Below, one piece after another: positions 43,404 to 51,772 of a stretch of DNA of 64,000 nucleotides (the first letter of the stretch is position 1; every line of letters begins with the position of its first letter). A program made the translations under genes and the position numbers. Location: positions 81,814 through 145,813 of the forward strand of contig LQPB01000076.1 in NCBI GenBank assembly GCA_002102225.1, given 5' to 3'. This DNA is from Mycobacterium interjectum. GTDB lineage: Bacteria > Actinomycetota > Actinomycetes > Mycobacteriales > Mycobacteriaceae. The notes beneath the pieces are model-generated. The model was not told the origin of the DNA and made no database searches. It worked only from the letters and a program-made list of their open reading frames with translations.

Positions 43404-44135
43404 ATGGGTTCGCCGAGGCGTTGGTTGCGTGCGGCCGCCGTGATCGGCGCGACCGCCATGCTTCTCGCGTCCAGCTGCACCTGGCAGCTCAGCCTGTTCA
43501 TCCCCGCGGGCGTCCCGCCGCCGGCCGGGGATCCGGTGCCGCCGGTGGACACCCACGTCAGCGGTCGGCCCGCGGATCAGTTGCGCCAGTGGGCCCAGCA
43601 ACGGTCGGCGGCATTGGAGATTCCGGTCGTCGCGCTGGAGGCCTACGCATACGCCGCCCGCGTCGCCGAGGTCGAGAACCCGAAGTGCCATATCGCCTGG
43701 ACCACGCTGGCGGGCATCGGGCAGGTCGAGAGCCACCACGGCACCTACCGGGGCGCGACCCTGTCACCGAACGGGGACGTGAGTCCGCCCATTCGTGGCG
43801 TTCGGCTGGACGGCAGTGGGGGGACCTTGCGCATCGTCGACGCCGAGGAAGGGGCCGACGGCGAGCCCGGCGTGGTGCGCGCGATGGGCCCGATGCAGTT
43901 CATTCCCGAGACGTGGCGGTTGTACGGGGTGGACGCCCACAACGACGGCCGCGTCAGCCCGGACAACATCGACGACGCGGCGCTGGCCGCGGCGGGTTAC
44001 CTGTGCTGGCGCGGAAAAGACCTCGGCACCGCGCGGGGCTGGATCACCGCGCTGCGGGCCTACAACAACTCCGGCGTCTACGCGCGGGCGGTGCGGGACT
44101 GGGCGACCGCCTACGCGGCGGGTCACCCGCTGTAG
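43404..44135 (+). CDS. lpqU: lipoprotein LpqU, lytic-transglycosylase-like
   Basis: A 243-residue lipoprotein: the signal ends LLASSC with lipidated Cys ~25. The mature domain (GIGQVESHHGTYRG, GPMQFIPETW, AAGYLCW, AYNNSGVYAR) is a lysozyme-like lytic transglycosylase with the catalytic Glu in QVESHHG. Family members cleave peptidoglycan; this one is probably a membrane-attached wall-remodelling enzyme. It stands between mazG and eno as in M. tuberculosis. Confidence 0.93.
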   Translation: MGSPRRWLRAAAVIGATAMLLASSCTWQLSLFIPAGVPPPAGDPVPPVDTHVSGRPADQLRQWAQQRSAALEIPVVALEAYAYAARVAEVENPKCHIAWTTLAGIGQVESHHGTYRGATLSPNGDVSPPIRGVRLDGSGGTLRIVDAEEGADGEPGVVRAMGPMQFIPETWRLYGVDAHNDGRVSPDNIDDAALAAAGYLCWRGKDLGTARGWITALRAYNNSGVYARAVRDWATAYAAGHPL

Positions 44136-44180
44136 CAGGATGTATCGCTGACCCACGCTTTACGACGCAAGGAGAACCCA

Positions 44181-45470
44181 GTGCCGCTTATCGAGCAGGT
44201 CGGCGCCCGCGAGATCCTCGACTCCCGCGGTAACCCGACCGTCGAGGTCGAGATAGCTCTGATGGACGGGACGTTTGCCCGCGCCGCGGTGCCGTCCGGC
44301 GCGTCGACGGGGGAGCACGAGGCCGTCGAGTTGCGCGACGGCGGAGCACGATACGGCGGCAAGGGCGTGCAGAAGGCGGTGCAGGCCGTCCTCGACGAGA
44401 TCGGTCCCGCGGTCATCGGCCTGGCCGCCGACGACCAGCGGCTGGTGGACCAGGCGCTGGTCGACCTCGACGGAACCCCCGACAAGTCCCGGCTGGGCGG
44501 CAACGCCATCCTGGGCGTCTCGCTGGCCGTCGCCAAGGCGGCCGCCGATTCCGCCGAGTTGCCGCTCTTCCGCTACCTCGGCGGCCCCAACGCCCACATC
44601 CTCCCGGTGCCGATGATGAACATCCTCAACGGCGGTGCTCACGCCGACACCGCCGTCGACATTCAGGAGTTCATGGTGGCGCCGATCGGCGCGCCCAGTT
44701 TCGCCGAGGCGTTGCGGTGGGGCGCCGAGGTGTACCACGCGCTCAAGTCCGTGCTGAAGAAGGAGGGCCTCTCCACCGGCCTGGGCGACGAGGGCGGCTT
44801 TGCCCCCGACGTCGCGGGCACCACCGCGGCGCTGGACCTGATCGGCCGGGCCATCGAATCGGCGGGCTTCAAACTCGGCACCGACGTGGCGCTGGCCATC
44901 GACGCGGCCGCCACCGAGTTCTACGCCGACGGCACCGGCTACACCTTCGAGGGCTCCACGCGCACCGCCGAGCAGATGGCGGAGTTCTACGCCGGCCTGC
45001 TCGGCTCCTATCCGCTGGTGTCCCTGGAAGACCCGCTGTCCGAAGACGATTGGGACGGTTGGGTGGCGCTGACCGCCGCGATCGGCGAACGGGTGCAAAT
45101 CGTGGGCGACGACATCTTCGTCACCAATCCCGAACGGCTCGAAGACGGTATCGAAAAGGGCGTCGCAAACGCCTTGCTGGTCAAGGTGAACCAGATCGGC
45201 ACGCTGACCGAGACGCTCGACGCCGTCGCGCTGGCCCACCACAGCGGCTATCGCACGATGATGAGCCACCGCAGCGGCGAGACGGAAGACACCACGATCG
45301 CCGACCTGGCGGTGGCCGTCGGGTGCGGCCAGATCAAGACCGGCGCGCCCGCCCGCAGCGAGCGCGTGGCCAAATACAATCAGCTGTTGCGGATCGAGGA
45401 AGCCCTCGGTGACGCGGCACGCTACGCAGGCGATCTGGCGTTCCCCCGGTACGCGCTGGATCAGAAATAG
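44181..45470 (+). CDS. eno: enolase
   Basis: A 429-residue glycolytic enolase converting 2-phosphoglycerate to phosphoenolpyruvate. REILDSRGNPTVEVE opens the protein. GASTGEHEAVELRD is the catalytic loop, LGDEGGFAPD carries the Glu, LLVKVNQIGTLTET the Lys and MMSHRSGETEDT the Mg-loop His. ATG is not used; GTG 44181 follows a GGAGAA ribosome site. It forms an operon with the FtsB-like gene. Confidence 0.97.
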   Translation: MPLIEQVGAREILDSRGNPTVEVEIALMDGTFARAAVPSGASTGEHEAVELRDGGARYGGKGVQKAVQAVLDEIGPAVIGLAADDQRLVDQALVDLDGTPDKSRLGGNAILGVSLAVAKAAADSAELPLFRYLGGPNAHILPVPMMNILNGGAHADTAVDIQEFMVAPIGAPSFAEALRWGAEVYHALKSVLKKEGLSTGLGDEGGFAPDVAGTTAALDLIGRAIESAGFKLGTDVALAIDAAATEFYADGTGYTFEGSTRTAEQMAEFYAGLLGSYPLVSLEDPLSEDDWDGWVALTAAIGERVQIVGDDIFVTNPERLEDGIEKGVANALLVKVNQIGTLTETLDAVALAHHSGYRTMMSHRSGETEDTTIADLAVAVGCGQIKTGAPARSERVAKYNQLLRIEEALGDAARYAGDLAFPRYALDQK

Positions 45471-45482
45471 GTTGAAACACCT

Positions 45483-46100
45483 TTGACGCCCAAGCCCGAT
45501 CCGAAGCGGCGCTCCCCGGCATCGCGCCCGGGGAAGGCCGGCGATTCGGTTCGGCGCCGTCGCACCGTCAAGCCGTCGCAAACCGCCAACCATACGACCC
45601 GGTCGCTGCAGGAGCGTGTCGTCGAGCCCATCAAGCGGCAGGTCGCCGAATCCGTCGAACAGCGGTCCGATCAGCGGCTGGGGTTCACCGCGCGGCGGGC
45701 GGCGGTGCTGGCCGCCGTGATCTGCGTGCTCACCCTTACCATCGCCGGGCCCGTGCGCACCTATTTTGCGCAGCGCACCGAGATGAACCAGTTGGCCGCC
45801 AGCGAGGCCGCGCTGCGCGCTCAAATCGCAGACCTCGAACAGAAGAAGGTGAAGCTGGGTGACCCGGCCTACATCGCCGCCCAGGCCCGCGAGCGCCTGG
45901 GTTTCGTGATGCCCGGCGACATCCCGTTCCAGGTTCAACTCCCACCGACGGCGGCGGTCCCCTCGCAGCCCGGGGCGGACGCGACGAAGCCGGTCAGCCA
46001 TGACCCGTGGTACACCTCGCTGTGGCACACCATCGCCGACGCCCCGCACCTGCCGCCGGCACCGCCGGAAGCACCCAGCCCCACGGCCCCCGGTGGTTGA
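45483..46100 (+). CDS. FtsB-like septum formation protein
   Basis: A 205-residue bitopic membrane protein (Rv1024 type). A basic cytoplasmic N-terminus (~80 residues) precedes one TM segment (AAVLAAVICVLTLTIAGPV). A short coiled coil follows (MNQLAASEAALRAQIADLEQ), then the DivIC motif YIAAQARERLGFVMPGD. A proline-rich tail ends it. FtsB/DivIC proteins connect FtsL and FtsQ in the divisome. TTG 45483 with eno 12 bp upstream; it overlaps the DUF501 gene. Confidence 0.9.
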   Translation: MTPKPDPKRRSPASRPGKAGDSVRRRRTVKPSQTANHTTRSLQERVVEPIKRQVAESVEQRSDQRLGFTARRAAVLAAVICVLTLTIAGPVRTYFAQRTEMNQLAASEAALRAQIADLEQKKVKLGDPAYIAAQARERLGFVMPGDIPFQVQLPPTAAVPSQPGADATKPVSHDPWYTSLWHTIADAPHLPPAPPEAPSPTAPGG

Positions 46101-46581
46101 TCGTGCGGACCTCGATGCGGTGGCGCGTCAGCTCGGGCGTGAGCCGCGCGGGGTGCTGGAGGTCGCCTACCGTTGTCCCAACGGCGAGCCGGGTGTGGTG
46201 AAGACGGCCCCGAAACTCCCTGACGGCACGCCCTTTCCGACGTTGTACTACCTGACGCATCCGGCGCTGACCGCGGCCGCCAGCCGGCTCGAGACGACCG
46301 GATTGATGCGCGAGATGACCGAGCGGCTGCGCCAGGACCCCGACCTGGCGGCCGCGTACCGGCGAGCCCACGAGTCGTATTTGGCCGAGCGCGACGCCAT
46401 CGAGCCGCTGGGGACCACATTCTCGGCCGGGGGTATGCCGGACCGGGTCAAGTGCCTGCACGTGCTGATCGCGCACTCACTGGCCAAGGGGCCGGGCGTG
46501 AATCCCCTTGGCGACGAGGCGTTGTCGATGTTGGCTCACGACCCCGCGATGGGCCCGGTGCTGGTGGCGGGGCAGTGGTGA
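46093..46581 (+). CDS. DUF501 family protein
   Basis: A 162-residue protein (Rv1025 type). VARQLGREPRGVLEVAYRCP, GTPFPTLYYLTHPALTAAAS, and GMPDRVKCLHVLIAHSLAKG are conserved DUF501 segments, with C/H residues that could bind metal. GTG 46093 overlaps the FtsB-like gene. Function is unknown, but the conserved eno-ftsB-DUF501-ppx order suggests a link to division or phosphate metabolism. Its TGA overlaps the ppx2 GTG. Confidence 0.9.
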   Translation: MVDRADLDAVARQLGREPRGVLEVAYRCPNGEPGVVKTAPKLPDGTPFPTLYYLTHPALTAAASRLETTGLMREMTERLRQDPDLAAAYRRAHESYLAERDAIEPLGTTFSAGGMPDRVKCLHVLIAHSLAKGPGVNPLGDEALSMLAHDPAMGPVLVAGQW

Positions 46582-47519
46582 GCCGGCTCGCCGCAGTCGA
46601 TTGCGGCACCAACTCGATCCGGTTGCTGATCGCCGACGCCGACGATGGCCGGCTGAGCGACGTGCACCGCGAGACGCGGATCGTGCGGTTGGGCCAGGGC
46701 GTCGACGCGACGGGTGAGTTCGCACCGGACGCGATTGCCCGAACCCGGTCCGCGCTGGCCGATTACGCTGCGCTGCTGAGGGAGCATGGCGTCGAGCGGG
46801 TGCGAATGGTGGCCACCTCGGCGGCCCGCGACGTCGCGAATCGCGACGTCTTCTTTGCGATGACGGCCGAGGTGCTGGGCGCCGTACTGCCCGGCGCGGT
46901 CGCCGAGGTGATCACCGGTGCCGAGGAGGCCGAGCTGTCCTTCCGCGGCGCCGTAGGCGAATTGGACAGCGCTGCGGCACCTTTCGTCGTCGTCGACCTC
47001 GGCGGCGGCTCCACCGAGATCGTGGTCGGTGGGGATGCGGTGGTGGCCAGCTACTCGGCCGACATCGGGTGTGTCCGGCTCACCGAGCGCTGCCTGCATT
47101 CGGATCCGCCGACGGCGCAGGAAGTGGAGGCGGCCCGCGGGGTGGTGCGCGAGCGGCTCGACGTCGCGCTGGGCGTGGTGCCCGTGGAGGGCGCGCGGAC
47201 CTGGGTCGGGCTTGCCGGGACGATGACGACGCTGTCCGCGCTGGCGCACAACATGACGGCGTATGACTCCGCGGCCATTCATCTTTCGCGTGTCGCGGGC
47301 GTCGACCTGCTGGCGGTGTGCGAGCGGCTGATCGGCATGACGCGATCCGAGCGGGCGGCGTTGCCGCCGATGCACGAGGGCCGTGCCGACGTGATCGGCG
47401 GCGGGGCGATCGTGGTGGAGGAATTGGCGCGCGAGCTGCGGGCCCGCGCCGGGATCGACGAGCTGATCGTCAGCGAACACGACATCTTGGACGGCATCGT
47501 GCTGTCCATCGCCGACTGA
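46578..47519 (+). CDS. ppx2: exopolyphosphatase/pppGpp phosphohydrolase
   Basis: A 313-residue Ppx/GppA-family enzyme of the ASKHA fold. VSRLAAVDCGTNSIRLLI is the phosphate-1 loop, VVVDLGGGSTEIV phosphate 2, and GLAGTMTTLSAL the adenosine region. It hydrolyses long-chain polyphosphate; the short form lacks the extra C-terminal domains of E. coli Ppx. M. tuberculosis Ppx2 (Rv1026) is the syntenic match. GTG 46578 overlaps the upstream TGA. Confidence 0.93.
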   Translation: MSRLAAVDCGTNSIRLLIADADDGRLSDVHRETRIVRLGQGVDATGEFAPDAIARTRSALADYAALLREHGVERVRMVATSAARDVANRDVFFAMTAEVLGAVLPGAVAEVITGAEEAELSFRGAVGELDSAAAPFVVVDLGGGSTEIVVGGDAVVASYSADIGCVRLTERCLHSDPPTAQEVEAARGVVRERLDVALGVVPVEGARTWVGLAGTMTTLSALAHNMTAYDSAAIHLSRVAGVDLLAVCERLIGMTRSERAALPPMHEGRADVIGGGAIVVEELARELRARAGIDELIVSEHDILDGIVLSIAD

Positions 47520-47527
47520 TCGCGATC

Positions 47528-47574
47528 GTCGACTTGTTGCGCTGATTACTCCAAAATGGGCGCAACGAGTCGAC
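47528..47574. terminator. bidirectional terminator between ppx2 and kdpE
   Basis: GTCGACTTGTTGCGC (47528-47542) and GCGCAACGAGTCGAC (47560-47574) pair at 14 of 15 positions, loop of 17. It lies between convergent stops at 47519 and 47592, so it can end transcription from both sides. Confidence 0.7.
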
Positions 47575-47591
47575 GTTCGTCGCGCGAAGCG

Positions 47592-48272
47592 TCAGGCCTC
47601 GAACCGGTAGCCCATGCCCGATTCGGTCAGCAGGTGCTTGGGATGCGACGGGTCGTCCTCCAATTTGCGCCGCAACTGCGCCAGATACACCCGCAGGTAA
47701 TGGGTTTCGGTGGCATACGCCGGCCCCCACACCTCTTTCAGCAACTCCTCGCGGCCCACCAGCTTGCCCCGGTTGCGCACCAGCACCTCGAGCATGCCCC
47801 ACTCGGTCGGCGTGAGGTGCACCTCCACGCCGCCCTTGGTCACCTTCTTGGCGGCCAGATCGACGGTGAACGCGTCGGTTTCGATCACCGGCTCATCCAC
47901 TTCGGACGCCGCCGCGTTGCGGCGGACGGCGGCGCGCAGCCGCGCCAGGAACTCGTCCATCCCAAAGGGTTTCGTCACGTAGTCATCGGCGCCGGCGTCG
48001 AGGGCCTCGACCTTGTCGGACGAATCCGTGCGGGCCGACAACACGATCACCGGCGCCGAGAGCCAGCCGCGCAGGCCTTCCAGCACCTCGATGCCGGAGA
48101 TGTCCGGCAGGCCGAGGTCCAGGATCACCACGTCGGGCTTGTGCTCGGCGGCCGCGCGCAGCGCTCCGGCACCGGTCGAGGCGGTGATCACCTCGTAACC
48201 ACGCACCGACAGGTTGATCCGCAGCGCGCGCAGGATGTGCGGCTCGTCGTCGATCACCAACACCCGGGTCAT
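47592..48272 (-). CDS. kdpE: KdpE response regulator
   Basis: A 226-residue OmpR-family regulator. The receiver domain has VIDDEPHILRALR (acidic pair), VVILDLGLPDISG with the phospho-Asp, and DYVTKPFG with the Lys. The winged helix ends in VWGPAYATETHYLRVYLAQL. Phosphorylated by KdpD, it activates kdp genes during K+ starvation or osmotic stress. It is the last gene of the minus-strand kdp operon; its ATG overlaps the kdpD TGA. Confidence 0.96.
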   Translation of the reverse strand: MTRVLVIDDEPHILRALRINLSVRGYEVITASTGAGALRAAAEHKPDVVILDLGLPDISGIEVLEGLRGWLSAPVIVLSARTDSSDKVEALDAGADDYVTKPFGMDEFLARLRAAVRRNAAASEVDEPVIETDAFTVDLAAKKVTKGGVEVHLTPTEWGMLEVLVRNRGKLVGREELLKEVWGPAYATETHYLRVYLAQLRRKLEDDPSHPKHLLTESGMGYRFEA

Positions 48273-50836
48273 AGCGCACCAAACGCCTGCGGCGCGGCCA
48301 GATCCACCACGACGGTCAACCCGCCGCCCGGGGTGTCGCCGGCTGCAATGGTGCCGCCCATCGCCTCGACGAACCCGCGGGCCACCGACATGCCCAGGCC
48401 CACGCCGGTGGTGTTGTCGTGATCACCCAGCCGCTGGAAGGCCTCGAAGATCTGGTCCTCGGTGCCTTTGGGGATTCCGGGGCCCTCGTCGATGACGTTG
48501 ATCAGGACGCGATCGCCCACCCGCCCCGCGTTGACCCGAACCACGCAGTTGGGCGCGTAGCGCAGCGCGTTGTCGATCAGATTGGCGAAGACCCGCTCCA
48601 GCAACCCGGCGTCGGCCATCACCACCGCGTCGCCCACGTCGACCTTGACGCGATCGATGGCCGACCGGTAGAAGCCGGTGGCGCCCTTGCCGATACTGAC
48701 CAGGGCGCGCTGCACCGTTTCCTCGAGATACACGCGCCGCAGGTCCGGGTGGATCACCCCGGCGGCCAGGCGCGAGGAGTCGAGCAGGTTCCCGACCAGC
48801 GCGGTCAGCTGGTCGATGGATTCCTCGATGGTGGCGAGCAGTTCGGCGGTGTCCTGGGCGGAAAAGGCGACGTCCTCGGCGCGCAGGCTGGACACGGCCA
48901 CCTTGGCCGCCGCCAGCGGCGTGCGCAGGTCGTGGCTGACCGCCGACAGCAGGGAGCGACGCAGCTCGTCGGCCCGCACGATCGCCTCGGCCCGGCTGGC
49001 CTCCTCGGCCAATTCGCGCTGCCTGATCAGGCCCGCCGCCTGCTTGGCCACCGCGCTGAGCACCCGGCGGTCGCGCGTGGAGAGCTTCTTGCCGGCCATC
49101 AGCATCCAGAATTCTTCGTCGCCGACCTCGATCGCGGTGTCGGCCGAATCGACGCTCACGCAAGGATCTTTGCCCACGCAGGCGACGATGTAGCCCTTCC
49201 TTCCGCCGGCACGCTCTTCCTCGCTGGGTTCGCGCAGCATGCTGACCGCGCGCTGTGAATAGGTTTCGCGTACGCGCTCCAGCAGGGTCTCGAGATCGGC
49301 GCCGCGCAGCACCGATCCGGCGAACAGCGTGAGCAGCTCGGCCTCTTGCGACGCGCGCCGGGCTTCGCGGGTGCGTTTGGTGGCGCCGTCGACGAGGACC
49401 GCAACGGCGACCGCCACCAACAGCAGCACGACCTCCGTGACGGCGGCATCCGGTTCCGCGATCGTAAACGTGTGCCGCGGAGCCGTCAGGAAGTAGTTCA
49501 ACAACAGGCTGGACAGCACCGCCGAAAGGACCGCCGGGGCAACGCCTCCTAGCAGGGCCACCACCAACACCCCGACGAAAAACAGCGCGCTGTCACCGCT
49601 GGTCCCCAGATATGGGTCCAACAGCGCCACCGTCACGGCGCAGATGGCCGACGGCACGATGAGGGCCGCCAGCCACGACGCGACGCGGCGCTCCCGGGAG
49701 GCCAGCGGGCCCAGGTGAAATCCGCGCTTGGATTCCTCGTGCGTGACCATGTGGACGTCGATCTTCCCGGACCGCTCCACGATCGTGGGGCCGATGCCCT
49801 CCTCGAAGATGCGCGCCCACCGGGGCCGGCGGGACGTGCCGATCACCAGCTGGGTGGCGTTGTTCTCGCGGGCGAAATCGAGTAGCGCCGTGGGCACGTC
49901 GTCGCCGACCACGGTGTGCAGGGACGCGTCCAGGCTGTTCGCCAGCTCACGAACCTTGGTCATCCTGCGTTCCGAGACGCCGGCCAACCCGTCACCGCGA
50001 ATGACGTGCACCACCATCAGCTCGGCGCTGGACTTCGACGCGATCCGCGATGCCCGGCGTACCAACGTCTCCGACTCCGGTCCGCCGGTGACCGCCACCA
50101 CGACGCGCTCGCGCGCCTCCCAGAGGTCGGTGATCTTGTTCTCGGCCCGGTACTTGGCCAGCGCGGTGTCCACCTGATCCGCGAGCCACAGCAGCGCCAA
50201 TTCCCTGAGCGCGGTGAGGTTTCCGCGGCGAAAGTAGTTGGACAGCGCCGCATCGATGCGTTCCGGCGCGTAGACGTTGCCATGGGATAGCCTGCGGCGC
50301 AAGGCCTCCGGGGTGATGTCGATGAGCTCGACCTGCGAAGCCTGGCGCACGATCGAATCCGGGATGGTTTCCTGCTGTTCGATGCCGGTGATCTGGGCCA
50401 CGACGTCGTTGAGGCTTTCCAGGTGCTGGATGTTCACGGTGGAGATCACCGTGATGCCGGCCTCGAGCAGCTCTTCGACGTCCTGCCACCGCTTTTCATT
50501 CTTGCTGCCGGGCGTGTTGGTGTGGGCGAGTTCGTCGACCAGCACCACCTGAGGGTGCCGCGCCAGCACGGCCGGCACATCCAATTCGGGGAAGCGACCT
50601 CCGCGGTATTCGACAAACCGCGGCGGGATGATCTCGATGCCCTCAATCAGCTCAGCGGTTTTCGCGCGCCCGTGGGTCTCGACCACGGCCGCTACCACGT
50701 CGGTGCCGCGTTCCAACCGCCGATGGGCCTCGCCGAGCATCGCGTACGTCTTGCCGACACCGGGAGCGGCACCGAGGTAGATGCGTAGTTCCCCGCGCTT
50801 GGGACGGTGGTCGGTCACGCTCACGTCAACCATCAT
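48269..50836 (-). CDS. kdpD: KdpD sensor kinase
   Basis: An 855-residue K+/turgor sensor. The N-terminal KdpD domain has GAAPGVGKT (residues 22-30) and VLVDELAHTN. A UspA-like domain follows, then four TM segments (about 400-500: WLAALIVPSAICAVTVALL and others). A GAF-like linker, SHDLRTPLAAAK with the phospho-His, and HATPase motifs (NLIDNALRYAPN, GPGIPKG) complete it. Two ATGs at 50836 and 50833 are equivalent. It starts 11 bp after kdpC and so is cotranscribed with kdpFABC here, unlike M. tuberculosis. Confidence 0.96.
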   Translation of the reverse strand: MMVDVSVTDHRPKRGELRIYLGAAPGVGKTYAMLGEAHRRLERGTDVVAAVVETHGRAKTAELIEGIEIIPPRFVEYRGGRFPELDVPAVLARHPQVVLVDELAHTNTPGSKNEKRWQDVEELLEAGITVISTVNIQHLESLNDVVAQITGIEQQETIPDSIVRQASQVELIDITPEALRRRLSHGNVYAPERIDAALSNYFRRGNLTALRELALLWLADQVDTALAKYRAENKITDLWEARERVVVAVTGGPESETLVRRASRIASKSSAELMVVHVIRGDGLAGVSERRMTKVRELANSLDASLHTVVGDDVPTALLDFARENNATQLVIGTSRRPRWARIFEEGIGPTIVERSGKIDVHMVTHEESKRGFHLGPLASRERRVASWLAALIVPSAICAVTVALLDPYLGTSGDSALFFVGVLVVALLGGVAPAVLSAVLSSLLLNYFLTAPRHTFTIAEPDAAVTEVVLLLVAVAVAVLVDGATKRTREARRASQEAELLTLFAGSVLRGADLETLLERVRETYSQRAVSMLREPSEEERAGGRKGYIVACVGKDPCVSVDSADTAIEVGDEEFWMLMAGKKLSTRDRRVLSAVAKQAAGLIRQRELAEEASRAEAIVRADELRRSLLSAVSHDLRTPLAAAKVAVSSLRAEDVAFSAQDTAELLATIEESIDQLTALVGNLLDSSRLAAGVIHPDLRRVYLEETVQRALVSIGKGATGFYRSAIDRVKVDVGDAVVMADAGLLERVFANLIDNALRYAPNCVVRVNAGRVGDRVLINVIDEGPGIPKGTEDQIFEAFQRLGDHDNTTGVGLGMSVARGFVEAMGGTIAAGDTPGGGLTVVVDLAAPQAFGAL

Positions 50837-50847
50837 CCCCCTATGGG

Positions 50848-51771
50848 CTATCCCGAGACCGGATACTGGCGATCGAGTTGCAGGTTGAGTTGCAGCACGT
50901 TCACGGTGGGCTCGCCGAGAAAGCCCAGGGTGCGGCCGCTGCGGAAGCGCGCGACGACCGCACGAATCTCATCCGGGCTCACGTGGCGGGCCTTGGCCAC
51001 CCGGGTGACCTGGATGTCGGCGTAGGCCGGGGAGATGTTCGGGTCCAGGCCGCTGCCGCTGGCGGTGACCGCGTCCGCCGGCACGGCCGGGTTGTCGGGC
51101 GCGGCACCGCGGACGGGCACGATCTGGCCGATCGTGTAGTCCTCGCCGTACTTGGCGCACTCGACCCGCACGCCCTCGTAGATCGACAGGAACGGGGCTT
51201 GCGTCGATTGGCACGGCTCGTTGACGCTGACCACCCGGGTCGGGTGAACGACGTTTCCGCGGGCGTCGCGCGGGCCGATCACCGAGAGCACCGCGCCCAC
51301 GCCGCCGCCCGTGCAGAACGGCCGCGACCCGTCCACCCCCTCCAACTGCCCGACGGCGGCGCTGCGCGTGCAGACCTGTGTCAGCAGGCTCGGCTTGAAG
51401 CCCGCATCCGACGCGGACTTGCCGGCCGTCAGCTGCGACGGGTCGGCGGGTGTATCGACGACGCTCTCCGGCCCGAGGTTGCTTGCGCTCGACGAGAGCG
51501 GGTCGTAACCGGTGCCGGCCGCCGAGGGGCGGCTCTGGAAATACCGCGGCAGCGCGTTGCCGTCCTTGTCGGTGAACAGCTGGCCGATCAGGCGGCTGCC
51601 GGCGGGAGTGCCGTTGGCGGTGAGGATCGACCCTTCGGCCTTGTCGTGCAATCCCGGGATCTGCGCGACGAGCCAGATGAGCAGCGGGTAGGCGAGACCG
51701 GTGAGCACCGTCAGCACCAGTAGCGCGCGAAAGGCCGCCCAGTGCATGCGGATGAAACTGGAGAACTTCAT
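50848..51771 (-). CDS. kdpC: KdpC subunit with large insertion
   Basis: A 307-residue KdpC, against ~190 in M. tuberculosis and E. coli. The N-terminal TM (ALLVLTVLTGLAYPLLIWLV) is followed by the usual YFQSRPSAAGTGYDPLSSSASNLGP. The conserved VTASGSGLDPNISP and LGFLGEPTVNVLQLNLQLD come at the end. Between NLGP (98-101) and AVPADAV (229-235) about 100 extra residues are inserted, with cysteines C134, C153, C187 and C205. KdpC assists ATP binding to KdpB and lies outside the membrane. The start is one base after the kdpB stop. Confidence 0.95.
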   Translation of the reverse strand: MKFSSFIRMHWAAFRALLVLTVLTGLAYPLLIWLVAQIPGLHDKAEGSILTANGTPAGSRLIGQLFTDKDGNALPRYFQSRPSAAGTGYDPLSSSASNLGPESVVDTPADPSQLTAGKSASDAGFKPSLLTQVCTRSAAVGQLEGVDGSRPFCTGGGVGAVLSVIGPRDARGNVVHPTRVVSVNEPCQSTQAPFLSIYEGVRVECAKYGEDYTIGQIVPVRGAAPDNPAVPADAVTASGSGLDPNISPAYADIQVTRVAKARHVSPDEIRAVVARFRSGRTLGFLGEPTVNVLQLNLQLDRQYPVSG

Positions 51772-51772
51772 G

